Origin: Sphingomonas sp. Leaf67
Lineage (GTDB): Bacteria > Pseudomonadota > Alphaproteobacteria > Sphingomonadales > Sphingomonadaceae
Assembly (NCBI RefSeq): GCF_001421965.1
Contig: NZ_LMLP01000020.1
Span: 173-64,172, forward strand
Length of the DNA: 64,000 nucleotides
Direction of reading: 5' to 3'
Shown: piece after piece, positions 8,348 through 18,167 of the stretch
Layout of the letters: each line of letters begins with the position of its first letter
How positions within the stretch are numbered: position 1 is the first letter of the stretch
The notes under the pieces: model-generated
The model's input: only the letters and a program-made list of their open reading frames with translations
What the model was told of the DNA's origin: nothing
The model's database searches: none
Made by a program: the position numbers and the translations under genes

Positions 8348-9995
8348 AGCGGCCGAACCTGTGCTGCTGGCGCGGCTCAAGGCCTTTGCCTTGCGCGAAC
8401 CGGTCGATACCCTCAGTTCGCTCGACCGGCTGCGATACCACGGGATCCGGGCATGGGCAGTGCTTGGCTGGATATCGCTGATCCTGCTGCTGATCGGCAA
8501 CGTCCTTCTGGGGGGCGGCGTAGCCACGCCGCTGTTCGTGACCGGCGTGCTGCTGAACCTCGTACCGACGGCCGCCGCCTTGCAGGGGCGCTACGACGCG
8601 CACGCCCGTGCACTGATGGGCACGTTGGCCGCGGCCATCCCGGCGATGCTCGTGTTCCTGCTGCGCGGCCATGCGTGGCAGATGGATGCGCATATGTATT
8701 TCTTCGTCGGGATGGCGGCGCTGGTCGTCCTGGCCGATTGGCGGCCGATCGCGGTGGCGACGGTGCTGACGGCGCTGCACCATGTCCTGCTCGAATGGCT
8801 GGCCCCCGAATATGTGTTCACCGGCAACGGCAATATCGGCCGCATCGCGTTTCACGTCGTCGCGGTCGGACTTCAGTTCGCGACGCTGGCGGTGCTAACG
8901 ATCCAGTTGAGCCGCCTGTTCGAAACGCAGGATCGCGCGGTGCTGCGAGCGCAGGAACTGGCCGATGCCGCGGCAGAAGGGCAGCGTCGCACCGAGGACG
9001 CGATGCGCCGGACCGAGGAGGCGATGCGGATCGCACGGGCCGCCGAACGCGATGCCGCGGAGGAACGTCGCCGGCGCGAGGAACAGGCGGCACGCATCGC
9101 CGGCGACCGGCACCGCGAACTCGTCGATCTGGCGCAGCAATTCGAACGATCCGTCACGACCGTCGTCCACGGCATCGGCGACACGACCATGCGGCTGGAG
9201 GGAGCCGCGGAAAAGCTGGAGGACGTGACCGGGCTGGCACGGACGGAAGCGGTGGAGGCATCCGCCGGAGCGCACCGCGCGACCGATGAGATCGTGGCGG
9301 TCGCCGCGTCGATCCGCGACCTGTCGACATCGATCTGGACGATCGCCGCCGCTGCCGAACAACAGAATGCACTGACCGGCACCGCCAGCGGCCATGCCGC
9401 GCGCAGCGTCCAGACCGTGGCGATGCTGGAGGAGCAGGCCGTCCAGATCGAAGGATTCCTGGCCGATATCCGGTCGATCGCTTCGAAAACCAACCTGCTG
9501 GCGTTGAACGCCACGATCGAGGCGGCGCGGGCCGGCGAGGCCGGTCGCGGCTTCGCCGTGGTCGCCGGCGAGGTCAAGGCACTGTCGGCCGATACGCGGC
9601 GGGCCAGCGACCGGATCAGCGTGCTGATCGGCGGCATCCGTGGTGGCATCGCCGATACCGGCGACAAGCTTCGATCGGTGCACCAGTCGATTGAGGAAGT
9701 CGCCGCCGCCGCGAGCGGGATCGCGGCCGCCGTCCGCGATCACAGCGTCACGTCGCGCGAGGTCGATGCAGGTGCCACGCGGGTGGCGACGGCAGCGGCC
9801 GATGCGGGGCACCAGATCGACAGCGTGGCGAATGCCGCCGGTGCCGCGTCATCGCTATCGGCGGCGGTTCGCGGCAGCGTCGGACAACTGGCCGGAAGCG
9901 CCGGTGACCTGCGCCGATCGACCGACCAGTTCGTCGCCTTTCTCCGGTCCGATCATGCCCAGCCCAGCCCCGCGCGCGCCACCGCTTCGGCATAG
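8337..9995 (+). CDS. methyl-accepting chemotaxis protein
   Basis: 552 residues. Residues about 35-190 hold several membrane helices and no large periplasmic domain, so the protein probably senses through its membrane part. A long charged coiled coil (about 200-265) leads to the cytoplasmic signalling domain. The invariant hairpin tip is near residue 384 ([15 protein letters not shown], then [14 protein letters not shown]), which binds CheW and CheA. GTG 8337 has a GGGAG ribosome site. No other chemotaxis genes are nearby. The 3' end overlaps the convergent winged-helix gene by 43 bp. Confidence 0.93.
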   Translation: MASRAAEPVLLARLKAFALREPVDTLSSLDRLRYHGIRAWAVLGWISLILLLIGNVLLGGGVATPLFVTGVLLNLVPTAAALQGRYDAHARALMGTLAAAIPAMLVFLLRGHAWQMDAHMYFFVGMAALVVLADWRPIAVATVLTALHHVLLEWLAPEYVFTGNGNIGRIAFHVVAVGLQFATLAVLTIQLSRLFETQDRAVLRAQELADAAAEGQRRTEDAMRRTEEAMRIARAAERDAAEERRRREEQAARIAGDRHRELVDLAQQFERSVTTVVHGIGDTTMRLEGAAEKLEDVTGLARTEAVEASAGAHRATDEIVAVAASIRDLSTSIWTIAAAAEQQNALTGTASGHAARSVQTVAMLEEQAVQIEGFLADIRSIASKTNLLALNATIEAARAGEAGRGFAVVAGEVKALSADTRRASDRISVLIGGIRGGIADTGDKLRSVHQSIEEVAAAASGIAAAVRDHSVTSREVDAGATRVATAAADAGHQIDSVANAAGAASSLSAAVRGSVGQLAGSAGDLRRSTDQFVAFLRSDHAQPSPARATASA

Positions 9996-10882
9996 CCCTG
10001 CATCCCGGCGACACCGCGCGCGGTCAGCACGATGAACGCGCGGCGCTTGTCGGCGGGGTCCTCCTGCCGCGCGACCAGCCCGGCATCGGTCAGTGTCGTG
10101 ATCCATCGCAGCGCCGTGGTCGGTGGTACCGCAGAAGCGATGCACAGGCTCGATACCGATACATTGCCGCCCTCCAGCCGTGCGGCGAACAGGTCGAGCA
10201 GCATGTCCCATGCCGGATCGGCGAACAGGTCGCTCGCAAAGAACTGCTCGCGCAGCCGCCGCGCCCGGATCGCACCGCGTACCGTTGCCGCCGATACGGT
10301 CGGCACCGGTCCGGCACCGGTATCGGGCGCGACGAAATCGTCGGTCCGGCCGCGCACGCCCTCCCCGGTGTCGCCGTCACGCGCGAGCTTTGCCAGCGCT
10401 TCGGCGATCCGCGCCACTTCCGCGTTCAACCGTTGCAGCCGTTCGGCGTCGCGTTCGGCTGCGTTGAAACCCGCCTTCGTCCCGCTGCCCAATACGATCG
10501 CAGCGACGCGCTCCTCGGGTCGCGCCTCGCACAACAGCGTCGCCGGACCGCCCAGCAGGTGCAGCGACACGACATCGATCGCCTCGATACCGAAACTGAC
10601 CACCAGTTGCGCCCGATCGCGTTCGGCCCGTGCAGCAAGAACCGGCAGTGCACCGTCGAGCGTCTCGACCGGGACCCCGGTCGCATCGACCAGCAACAGG
10701 TCGGCATGGGTGATGTCGTCGAGGGCGGTGGTCAGATTTGCAAAAAAGATCGTCGCGGTGACAGCAACGCCGGCATGGCGCACCGCCGCCTCTGCATCGG
10801 CCACTGCCAGCGGATCGTCGGCGACGATCACCGCCCGCCGCGCCGCTGCCGCGTGCTGCTCGAATCCTTCGAACCCCGTCAC
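9953..10882 (-). CDS. MarR-like winged-helix protein with N-terminal receiver-like domain
   Basis: 309 residues from GTG 10882, which is preceded by AAGGGG at a good distance. The C-terminal ~95 residues are a winged helix of MarR type: [36 protein letters not shown] and the wing [18 protein letters not shown]. The first ~120 residues alternate strands and helices like a response-regulator receiver ([20 protein letters not shown], then [10 protein letters not shown]) and carry acidic residues near the expected positions. No function is assigned. It is the last gene of the minus-strand run containing the transhydrogenase; 67 bases separate it from pntB. Confidence 0.78.
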   Translation of the reverse strand: MTGFEGFEQHAAAARRAVIVADDPLAVADAEAAVRHAGVAVTATIFFANLTTALDDITHADLLLVDATGVPVETLDGALPVLAARAERDRAQLVVSFGIEAIDVVSLHLLGGPATLLCEARPEERVAAIVLGSGTKAGFNAAERDAERLQRLNAEVARIAEALAKLARDGDTGEGVRGRTDDFVAPDTGAGPVPTVSAATVRGAIRARRLREQFFASDLFADPAWDMLLDLFAARLEGGNVSVSSLCIASAVPPTTALRWITTLTDAGLVARQEDPADKRRAFIVLTARGVAGMQGYAEAVARAGLGWA

Positions 10883-10949
10883 TCTATGCCCCTTCGCTTC
10901 GGCGGCGCACATCGCGGCCGCGACCATTGCGATGGAGCAACGAATACGA

Positions 10950-12449
10950 TCAGTCCATCGCCTTGACGATCTCCTCGACCATCTTCTTGGCATCGGCGAG
11001 CAGCATCATGGTGTTGTCGCGGTAGAAGACCTCGTTATCGACCCCGGCATAGCCGACGCCGCCCATCGACCGCTTGATGAACAGTACCGTTTTCGCCTTC
11101 TCGACGTCGAGTACCGGCATGCCGTAGATCGGCGAGGTCTTGTCAGTTTTCGCTGCGGGGTTGGTGACGTCGTTGGCGCCGATCACGAATGCGACGTCGG
11201 TTTGGGCGAACTCGCTGTTGATGTCCTCCAGCTCGAACACATCGTCATAGGGTACGTTCGCTTCGGCGAGCAGGACGTTCATATGCCCCGGCATCCGCCC
11301 GGCAACCGGGTGGATCGCGTATTTCACGCGGACGCCATGTTCCTTCAGCTTGTCGCCCATTTCGCGCAGCGCATGCTGTGCCTGCGCCACCGCCATGCCG
11401 TATCCCGGCACGATGATGACCTGTTCGGCCTGCTGCATCAGGAAGGCGGCGTCTTCCGCCGAACCGCGCTTCCACGGCCGGTCGATCGCGCCGCCACCGG
11501 CAGCACCGCCGCTGTCGGTCGCGCCGAAACCGCCCGCGATTACGCTGAGGAAACTGCGGTTCATCGCCCGGCACATGATGTACGACAGGATCGCACCCGA
11601 CGACCCGACCAGCGCGCCGGTGACGATCATCGCGGTGTTGCCGAGGGTGAAGCCCATCGCCGCCGCCGCCCAGCCCGAATAGCTGTTGAGCATCGACACC
11701 ACGACCGGCATGTCCGCCCCGCCGATCGGGATGATCAGCAGGAATCCGATCGCGAACGAAAGGATGACGATCGCCCAGAACGGCCACGCATCCTGCGTAT
11801 GCGCGAACTGCGCGACCAGCAGCAGGATCGCCGCCAGCACGCCCAGATTGATGACATGGCGACCGGGCAGCAGGATCGGCTTGCCCGACATGCTGCCGTT
11901 CAGCTTCAGGAACGCGATGACCGATCCCGAAAAGGTGATCGCGCCGATCGCGACGCCGAGACCCATTTCGACCTTACTGACCGGGTTGATGACCGCGAAC
12001 GGCTGGCCGATCATCGGTACGACCAGCGACGAAATGCCGAACGCATCAGGATTGAGATAAGCGGCGACCCCGACCAGCACGGCGGCGAGGCCGACCAGCG
12101 AGTGGAAGGCAGCGACCAACTGCGGCATCGCGGTCATCGCGATACGCTTGGCGGTGGTCAGGCCGATTGCCGCGCCGATGGCAATGGCGGCGAGGATTTC
12201 GGCCGCACTAGCCCAATCGATGACGAAGCGGCCCGGCGTGCCTTCAAGCTTAACCCCAGTCAGCGGCTGACCCGGCAAATGGGTCAAGATCGTGGTCAGC
12301 ACCGCGATCCCCATGCCGACCATGCCAAGGCGATTGCCCCGCCGGCTGGTGGCGGGCGACGACAGCCCGCGCAACGCGAGGATGAAGCATACCCCGGCCA
12401 CCAGATAGGCGAAGGCGACCCATGGATTGACCGGTGCGGCCTCGTGCAT
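10950..12449 (-). CDS. pntB: NAD(P) transhydrogenase subunit beta
   Basis: 499 residues. The N-terminal half has about nine membrane helices of the proton channel. The C-terminal soluble domain III binds NADP(H), with VPGYGMAVAQAQ, VAGRMPGHMNVLLAEA and GANDVTNPAAKTD. With the alpha subunits it transfers hydride from NADH to NADP+ driven by proton entry, supplying NADPH. ATG 12449 follows AAGGGGTGAG and lies five bases after the pntAb stop, so the two are co-translated. A much longer upstream frame is only a shadow of the neighbouring genes. Confidence 0.96.
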   Translation of the reverse strand: MHEAAPVNPWVAFAYLVAGVCFILALRGLSSPATSRRGNRLGMVGMGIAVLTTILTHLPGQPLTGVKLEGTPGRFVIDWASAAEILAAIAIGAAIGLTTAKRIAMTAMPQLVAAFHSLVGLAAVLVGVAAYLNPDAFGISSLVVPMIGQPFAVINPVSKVEMGLGVAIGAITFSGSVIAFLKLNGSMSGKPILLPGRHVINLGVLAAILLLVAQFAHTQDAWPFWAIVILSFAIGFLLIIPIGGADMPVVVSMLNSYSGWAAAAMGFTLGNTAMIVTGALVGSSGAILSYIMCRAMNRSFLSVIAGGFGATDSGGAAGGGAIDRPWKRGSAEDAAFLMQQAEQVIIVPGYGMAVAQAQHALREMGDKLKEHGVRVKYAIHPVAGRMPGHMNVLLAEANVPYDDVFELEDINSEFAQTDVAFVIGANDVTNPAAKTDKTSPIYGMPVLDVEKAKTVLFIKRSMGGVGYAGVDNEVFYRDNTMMLLADAKKMVEEIVKAMD

Positions 12450-12454
12450 TCCGC

Positions 12455-12733
12455 TCACCCCTTCTTCCTGTACATGGCGAGCATCCGCTCGGTCACCGCG
12501 AACCCGCCGAAGATGTTGATGCTGGCCAGCACGACGCCCAGCAGTCCCAGCCACTTCGCACCGGGCACGCCGGCGGCGGCAGCGGCGATCAGCGCGCCGA
12601 CGATGATGACCGACGAGATCGCGTTGGTCACCGCCATCAACGGCGTATGCAGCGCGGGCGTCACCGACCACACGACATAATAGCCGACGAAACAGGCGAG
12701 GACGAAGATCGACAGGATCGAGAGGAAGTCCAT
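12455..12733 (-). CDS. pntAb: NAD(P) transhydrogenase subunit alpha part 2 (membrane part)
   Basis: 92 residues with three membrane helices, the membrane domain that in E. coli is fused to the C terminus of PntA but is a separate gene in alphaproteobacteria. Family features are VWSVTPALHTPLMAVTNAIS and the final GGFAVTERMLAMYRKK. Its ribosome site (GGAG) overlaps the stop of the upstream DUF559 gene, four bases away. The gene is separated from pntAa by two unrelated genes, an uncommon arrangement. Confidence 0.95.
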   Translation of the reverse strand: MDFLSILSIFVLACFVGYYVVWSVTPALHTPLMAVTNAISSVIIVGALIAAAAAGVPGAKWLGLLGVVLASINIFGGFAVTERMLAMYRKKG

Positions 12734-12736
12734 CGG

Positions 12737-13294
12737 CTACTCCGTTGGGTGGGTGCGGTAGAAATCCTCCCCGGGACGGGGAGGGGGACCAGCCGCAGGC
12801 TGGTGGAGGGGGGTGGCCACAAGCGCAGCGATCGCATCGGCCACCGTGTCGGCATCCGCCATGACCCGCCGGGCAGCAATCCGCACAACGCGATAGCCCT
12901 GTTCGCGCAGAAACCGCAGTCGGTTTTCGTCGCGCTGCGGGCGATCGGCCCAATCATGCACTTCACCTTCGATTTTCACGATCAGCCGCGCTTCCCGGCA
13001 ATAGAAATCGACAACATAGGGTCCGACCGGATGCTGGCGGCGAAACTTCGCACCCGCGTTTCCTCCACGCAGCTTCTGCCACAGCATCGCTGCGGGGTGC
13101 GAGAGGTCGCGGCGCAAGCGACGGGCGGTCGTCACTTCCGGGCGTAGTGTACGTGGAACTCCCCCTCCACCGGCTGCGCCGGTCCCCCTCCCCGTGCCGG
13201 GGAGGATAAGAGGGGCTGCCCTTCCACCACGCTTCGCGCGGTCCCCCTCCCCATGCACAGCATGGGGAGGATTTGGGGCGAGCGTTTCGTTCAC
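12737..13294 (-). CDS. DUF559 domain endonuclease-like protein with palindromic repeats inside the frame
   Basis: 185 residues if started at GTG 13294, which shares GTGA with the stop of the PH-domain gene. The DUF559 core (vsr-like, PD-(D/E)xK fold) spans about residues 70-165: LRRDLSHPAAMLWQKLRG, FRRQHPVGPYVVDFYC, KIEGEVHD and QGYRVVRI. The N-terminal ~60 residues and C-terminal ~20 are encoded by copies of a GC-rich palindromic repeat and are low complexity. The true start may be the GTG just before the core (VTTARRLRRD). Function is unknown; its place between transhydrogenase genes suggests insertion together with the repeats. Confidence 0.7.
   Translation of the reverse strand: MNETLAPNPPHAVHGEGDRAKRGGRAAPLILPGTGRGTGAAGGGGVPRTLRPEVTTARRLRRDLSHPAAMLWQKLRGGNAGAKFRRQHPVGPYVVDFYCREARLIVKIEGEVHDWADRPQRDENRLRFLREQGYRVVRIAARRVMADADTVADAIAALVATPLHQPAAGPPPRPGEDFYRTHPTE
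12766..12811. repeat. GC-rich palindromic repeat, copy 1 (3' end of the DUF559 gene)
   Basis: CCTCCCCGGGACGGGGAGG followed by GGGACCAGCCGCAGGCTGGT and GGAGGGG: two small palindromes in tandem. The same pattern, inverted, occurs twice near the other end of this gene. It encodes the last residues of the DUF559 protein (PPPRPGEDF). Confidence 0.75.
13160..13206. repeat. GC-rich palindromic repeat, copy 2
   Basis: CCCCCTCCACCGGCTGCGCC then GGTCCCCCTCCCCGTGCCGG and GGAGG. It is the inverted counterpart of copy 1 (CCTCC...GGGGAGG core) and lies in frame inside the N-terminal part of the DUF559 gene. Confidence 0.75.
13221..13270. repeat. GC-rich palindromic repeat, copy 3
   Basis: CTTCCACCACGCTTCGCGCG then GTCCCCCTCCCCATGCACAG and CATGGGGAGG. 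It is in the same orientation as copy 2, about 14 bases from it, and also in frame with the DUF559 coding sequence. The loop sequences differ between copies while the arms are conserved. Confidence 0.72.
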
Positions 13295-13659
13295 CGCTTC
13301 GCCAGTACCAGTTCCGCCAGCAACCGCTGGATCGCGGCCGGGTCGGCATTGCGGCTGACCTTCAGCGACAGGGGCATCGCCTCGCCGGTCACCCACAGCT
13401 TCAGGTCGCTGTCGAGGTCGAACGTGCCCGCGCTTTCGACCGAGAAGCTGGTGATCGAGCGATACGGCACGCTGCGGAACGCGATTTTCGAGCCGGTCAG
13501 GCCCTGTACGTCGACCAGCACGAAGCGGAAATTGGTCAGGAACGCAGTATCGCGCAGCGAGCGGAACGCGGCCAGCACGTCTTCGCCATCGATCAGCGCA
13601 TGGCCGTATTTCTCGCGGATCTCGGCCGGGTCGACTTCGTGGCTGCTGAACAAACCCAT
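13291..13659 (-). CDS. PH domain-containing protein (bPH type)
   Basis: 122 residues forming one bacterial pleckstrin-homology domain: ALIDGEDVLAAFRSLRDTAF, TNFRFVLVDVQGLTG, then FRSVPYRSITSFSVE and a C-terminal helix ending LLAELVLAKR. Small soluble members of this family are common and their function is mostly unknown. ATG 13659 has GAGGAAA upstream and lies 13 bases after pntAa. Its stop overlaps the GTG of the DUF559 gene by four bases, so it is probably part of the same transcript. Confidence 0.88.
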   Translation of the reverse strand: MGLFSSHEVDPAEIREKYGHALIDGEDVLAAFRSLRDTAFLTNFRFVLVDVQGLTGSKIAFRSVPYRSITSFSVESAGTFDLDSDLKLWVTGEAMPLSLKVSRNADPAAIQRLLAELVLAKR

Positions 13660-13672
13660 GTGCGTTTCCTCG

Positions 13673-14800
13673 TCAGGCGGTCAGGCGTGGGTTCACGACC
13701 TGGCCGTTTTGCGTCAGGCGGATCGCCTGCGTCACTTCGTCGTCGGGGGGCAGGACGGGACGGCCGGCGTCCTTGTCCCAATAGGCCGCCAGAAAGTTGT
13801 AAAGGTTACGCGCAAACAGGGCCGATGCGTCCGCGGCCAGACGGCTGGGGACGTTGCGGTGACCGACGATGTTGACACCGTGACGCTGCACGACCTCGCC
13901 CGCGACCGATCCCTCGACATTGCCGCCCTGTTCGACCGCCAGATCGACGATGACGCTGCCCGGCCGCATCGAGGCGACCTGTGCGTCGCTGACGAGGCGC
14001 GGGGCGGGCTTGCCGGGAATCAGCGCGGTGGTGATGACGATGTCCTGCTTGGCGATATGGGCGGACACCAGTTCGGCCTGTGCCGCCTGATATTCGGCAC
14101 TCATTTCGCCGGCATAGCCGCCGGCGCCCTCCCCCTCGATCCCCGCCACCTTTTCGACGAAGATCGGCTTGGCACCGAGCGACTGGATCTGTTCCTTCGT
14201 CGCCGAGCGGACGTCGGTGGCGCTGACCTGCGCGCCCAGCCGCCGCGCGGTGGCGATCGCCTGCAATCCCGCGACACCCACGCCCATCACGAAGACGCGC
14301 GCCGCGCTGATCGTGCCGGCGGCGGTCATCATCATCGGAAAGGCGCGACCATATTCGGACGCGGCGTCGAGCACCGCCTTGTACCCCGCCAGATTCGCCT
14401 GCGACGACAATATGTCCATCGACTGGGCGCGGGTGATGCGCGGCATCCATTCCATCGCCAGCGCCTCGAGTCCCAGCGCGGCATAGCCATCGATCCGCGC
14501 CCGGTCGGCAAACGGATGGAGGGCCGCCACCAGCCATGCACCACGCTTCGCGCCACCCAGGCTGTCGGGCGACGGCGGCGCTACGCCTAACAGGATGTCG
14601 GCATCGGCAAGCGCCACCGCCCGGTCGGCGATGGTCGCGCCAGCGGCAGTATAGCCGGCATCGTCGATCGACGCGCCGGTGCCGGCACCTTGTTCGACGA
14701 CGACGGTCGCACCCAGCGCGATCAGCTTCTTGACGGTTTCGGGGGTCGCGGCGACCCGGCGCTCGCCGGCAGCCTGTTCGGCGAGGAGCGCGACCTGCAC
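13673..14800 (-). CDS. pntAa: NAD(P) transhydrogenase subunit alpha part 1 (NAD-binding)
   Basis: 375 residues, the normal length of the split soluble alpha subunit (domain I, binds NADH), related to alanine dehydrogenase. Recognisable parts are VALLAEQAAGERRVAATPET at the N terminus, ASLAGYKAVLDAA-like helix (here QANLAGYKAVLDAASEYGRA), and the dinucleotide-binding RVFVMGVGVAGLQAIATARR. GTG 14800 is one base after the stop of the 41-residue oxidase subunit gene, whose end supplies the ribosome site. The start is supported by the family's VALLxE beginning. Confidence 0.95.
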   Translation of the reverse strand: MQVALLAEQAAGERRVAATPETVKKLIALGATVVVEQGAGTGASIDDAGYTAAGATIADRAVALADADILLGVAPPSPDSLGGAKRGAWLVAALHPFADRARIDGYAALGLEALAMEWMPRITRAQSMDILSSQANLAGYKAVLDAASEYGRAFPMMMTAAGTISAARVFVMGVGVAGLQAIATARRLGAQVSATDVRSATKEQIQSLGAKPIFVEKVAGIEGEGAGGYAGEMSAEYQAAQAELVSAHIAKQDIVITTALIPGKPAPRLVSDAQVASMRPGSVIVDLAVEQGGNVEGSVAGEVVQRHGVNIVGHRNVPSRLAADASALFARNLYNFLAAYWDKDAGRPVLPPDDEVTQAIRLTQNGQVVNPRLTA

Positions 14801-14801
14801 G

Positions 14802-14927
14802 TCAGCCCGCGATCAGCCAGATGACCAGCGCGGCCAGCATGGCGCAGATCACCGTGCCCCAAGTGAACCAGCGGATGAAGCTGTTGTACGTCCCGGCATG
14901 GGCGGGGGTGCGGCCGTTGGTCGCCAT
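14802..14927 (-). CDS. aa3-type cytochrome c oxidase subunit IV
   Basis: Only 41 residues: a polar N terminus (MATNGRTPAHAGTYNSFIRW) and a single membrane helix (FTWGTVICAMLAALVIWLIA). This matches the very short subunit IV of alphaproteobacterial aa3 oxidases, a peptide that packs on the catalytic core. ATG 14927 has a strong GGAGAGG site. It is the first gene of the minus-strand run and precedes pntAa by one base, so oxidase subunit and transhydrogenase are co-transcribed. Core oxidase genes are not in the window. Confidence 0.9.
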   Translation of the reverse strand: MATNGRTPAHAGTYNSFIRWFTWGTVICAMLAALVIWLIAG

Positions 14928-15093
14928 CGATGAACCTCTCCATACTGCGTCGTTCAGGCAACTCTAACGCAGGTTGGATCAAGAACAAGCCCCGCACCGC
15001 CCCTGACGGTTTTCATGACCGTCTTAAGGCGAACTTTACGCCCCCTGGCGCAAACGGGTGTCGATCCGGGACGACAGGGACTTGGGAGCAGCA

Positions 15094-16524
<1,431 letters not shown>

Positions 16525-16547
16525 GGTGCTGATCCCATGTCTCAGCA

Positions 16548-16628
16548 CCGTATCCCCGCGCAGGCGGGGATCCAGAGCCGCAGGCGGCGGCGCGCTCCGT
16601 AACCCTGTATCCCCGCCCGCGCGAAGCT
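16548..16628. repeat. palindromic intergenic repeat (CCCGCGCAGGCGGG family)
   Basis: CCGTATCCCCGCGCAGGCGG plus GGATCCAGAG at 16548-16577, and a second partial arm TGTATCCCCGCCCGCGCG from about 16606. The core is shared with the elements at 23025-23113 and 23871-23970. It fills the gap between the response regulator and rluE. Confidence 0.6.
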
Positions 16629-16653
16629 ACGGCTGTCCCGGAGAAAGCCGGGC

Positions 16654-17202
16654 CTAAACCAGAACCTCGCGCCATTCCCCCGGTGCCAGCCCCTCGACGC
16701 TCCATTCCCCGACGTGCCACCGGACCAGCCGCAGCGTCGGCAGGCCGACCGCCGCCGTCATCCGGCGTACCTGCCGGTTGCGGCCTTCGCGGATGGTGAT
16801 CGACAGCCAGTGATCGGGCACCGATTTGCGGAAGCGCACCGGCGGCACCCGCTCCCACAAGTCGGGCGGGTCGATCGCGGCGACCTCCGCCGGGCGGGTC
16901 AGTCCGTCGTTCAGCGTCACCCCGTGCCGCAACCGGTCGAGCGCCGCGTCGTCGCGCGCGCCCTCGACCTGCACGAGATAGGTTTTGGCGAGCTTGAACC
17001 GCGGATCGGCGATGCGCGCCTGCAAACCGCCATCGTCGGTCAGCAGCAGCAACCCCTCGCTGTCACGATCCAGCCGCCCGGCAGGATAGACGCCGGGCAC
17101 CGCGACATGGTCCGACAGCGTCGCCCGCGCCTCCCCGGTCCCGCGATCGGTGAATTGCGACAGCACGCCGTACGGTTTGTTGATCAGGATCAGCCGCGCC
17201 AT
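16654..17202 (-). CDS. rluE: 23S rRNA pseudouridine synthase RluE-type
   Basis: 182 residues of the RsuA/RluB/RluE/RluF pseudouridine synthase family without an S4 domain, as in RluE, which isomerises U2457 of 23S rRNA. It begins LILINKPYGVLSQFTD, has the catalytic-Asp motif GRLDRDSEGLLLLT (about residue 42 on) and ends with EGRNRQVRRMTAAVGLPTLR and RWHVGEWSVEGLAPGEW. ATG 17202 fits the family start; upstream frame extensions do not resemble the family. Specificity for position 2457 is inferred from family. Confidence 0.9.
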   Translation of the reverse strand: MARLILINKPYGVLSQFTDRGTGEARATLSDHVAVPGVYPAGRLDRDSEGLLLLTDDGGLQARIADPRFKLAKTYLVQVEGARDDAALDRLRHGVTLNDGLTRPAEVAAIDPPDLWERVPPVRFRKSVPDHWLSITIREGRNRQVRRMTAAVGLPTLRLVRWHVGEWSVEGLAPGEWREVLV

Positions 17203-17242
17203 GACGCCCTGTCGCCGCGCGCGGGCGCACTGTCCAGTGCGT

Positions 17243-18073
17243 TCAATCCCACCAGAAGAACCACCAGTCACTGGCCAGCAGCGTCGCCGCCAGCGCCTCG
17301 ATCGTGTCGACGCCCTGATCGACGGTGTCCGGGCAATAGGCATAGCACTCGTGCGCCAGTGCCAGTGCTTCCGCGCGATCCTTCGGCCGGCGCTTCACGC
17401 GCAGGTTGATGGTGTCACGGTCGATCCCGACCAGTTCCGCACCATAGCGTTCCTGCCAGCGGCGCAGCATGGCACACTGATATTCGGCCGGCGGACAGGC
17501 GTTCCAGCCGCCCCATCGCAGATAGGCCGGTACTTCCCACGACGTTCGGGTCGGCAAGGTTACGATATGAACCCTGTCATACGGCTTGCCGGTCGACAGG
17601 TCGGTGGCGACGGTCAATTCGACCTGTTCGGTACGCGCCGGCCACGGACCGTTCGCAGGTACGAGACCGCTGTCATAACCCTGCCATTTCGCCAGATCGC
17701 CCGGCATGGCGATCATCCGGCTGGTCGCGACGATCCGTTCGACGGGCCGGACCGCCAGATCCGCCGCGCCTGGCGACAAGATCGACGGCATATCCATGCT
17801 GAACTGGTCGCAGATCGCATCCAGCCCCTCGTCGCCGCCGACGATTACGGGCCATCCCTTGCCCTCGGCACGGATGCGTTCCCATGCGGCCAGCGCCTGC
17901 GCGCCCGAAACGGTGGTGACCGGGTAGGGAAAGGCGGCGCGCAGCTTCGCTCGTGCCGCCTGCATCTGTTGGTCCATCGACGGTTCCGGCTCGATCGAAG
18001 GCGGAACCTTCGCCGCCGTCCGCCCCGCCGCGAACAGGCGCATCAGTCCGGCAATCCAGTTGCGTCGCGTCAT
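17243..18073 (-). CDS. DUF4253 domain-containing protein
   Basis: 276 residues. The N terminus has a basic stretch and a mildly hydrophobic segment (RRNWIAGLMRLFAAGRTAA), possibly a twin-arginine-like or weak signal; this is not certain. The C-terminal ~110 residues match DUF4253: CPPAEYQCAMLRRWQERYGA, a GIDRDTINLRV strand, AHECYAYCPDTVDQG and the final WWFFWWD. The family has no known biochemical role. ATG 18073 is chosen because AAGGGG lies seven bases upstream. It is divergent from the S-formylglutathione hydrolase gene. Confidence 0.85.
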   Translation of the reverse strand: MTRRNWIAGLMRLFAAGRTAAKVPPSIEPEPSMDQQMQAARAKLRAAFPYPVTTVSGAQALAAWERIRAEGKGWPVIVGGDEGLDAICDQFSMDMPSILSPGAADLAVRPVERIVATSRMIAMPGDLAKWQGYDSGLVPANGPWPARTEQVELTVATDLSTGKPYDRVHIVTLPTRTSWEVPAYLRWGGWNACPPAEYQCAMLRRWQERYGAELVGIDRDTINLRVKRRPKDRAEALALAHECYAYCPDTVDQGVDTIEALAATLLASDWWFFWWD

Positions 18074-18167
18074 CGTCGCCCCTTCAACCACAGCCTGCGG
18101 GAACCGACTATCCCGCCAAACCGTCCCTCACCTATAGCCTATAGGATTATCGGTGGAGAGCGACCCC

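Noticed and set aside
10032..12680. 882-codon open frame on the plus strand, antisense to the winged-helix and pntB genes
   Set aside because: It mirrors the GC-rich codon bias of the real minus-strand genes, has no ribosome site, and gives Arg/Ser/Ala-rich low-complexity protein.
12455..14800. Frameshift or broken pntA gene
   Set aside because: The two alpha parts are intact with normal ends and ribosome sites. A split alpha subunit is standard in alphaproteobacteria; only the genes between are unusual.
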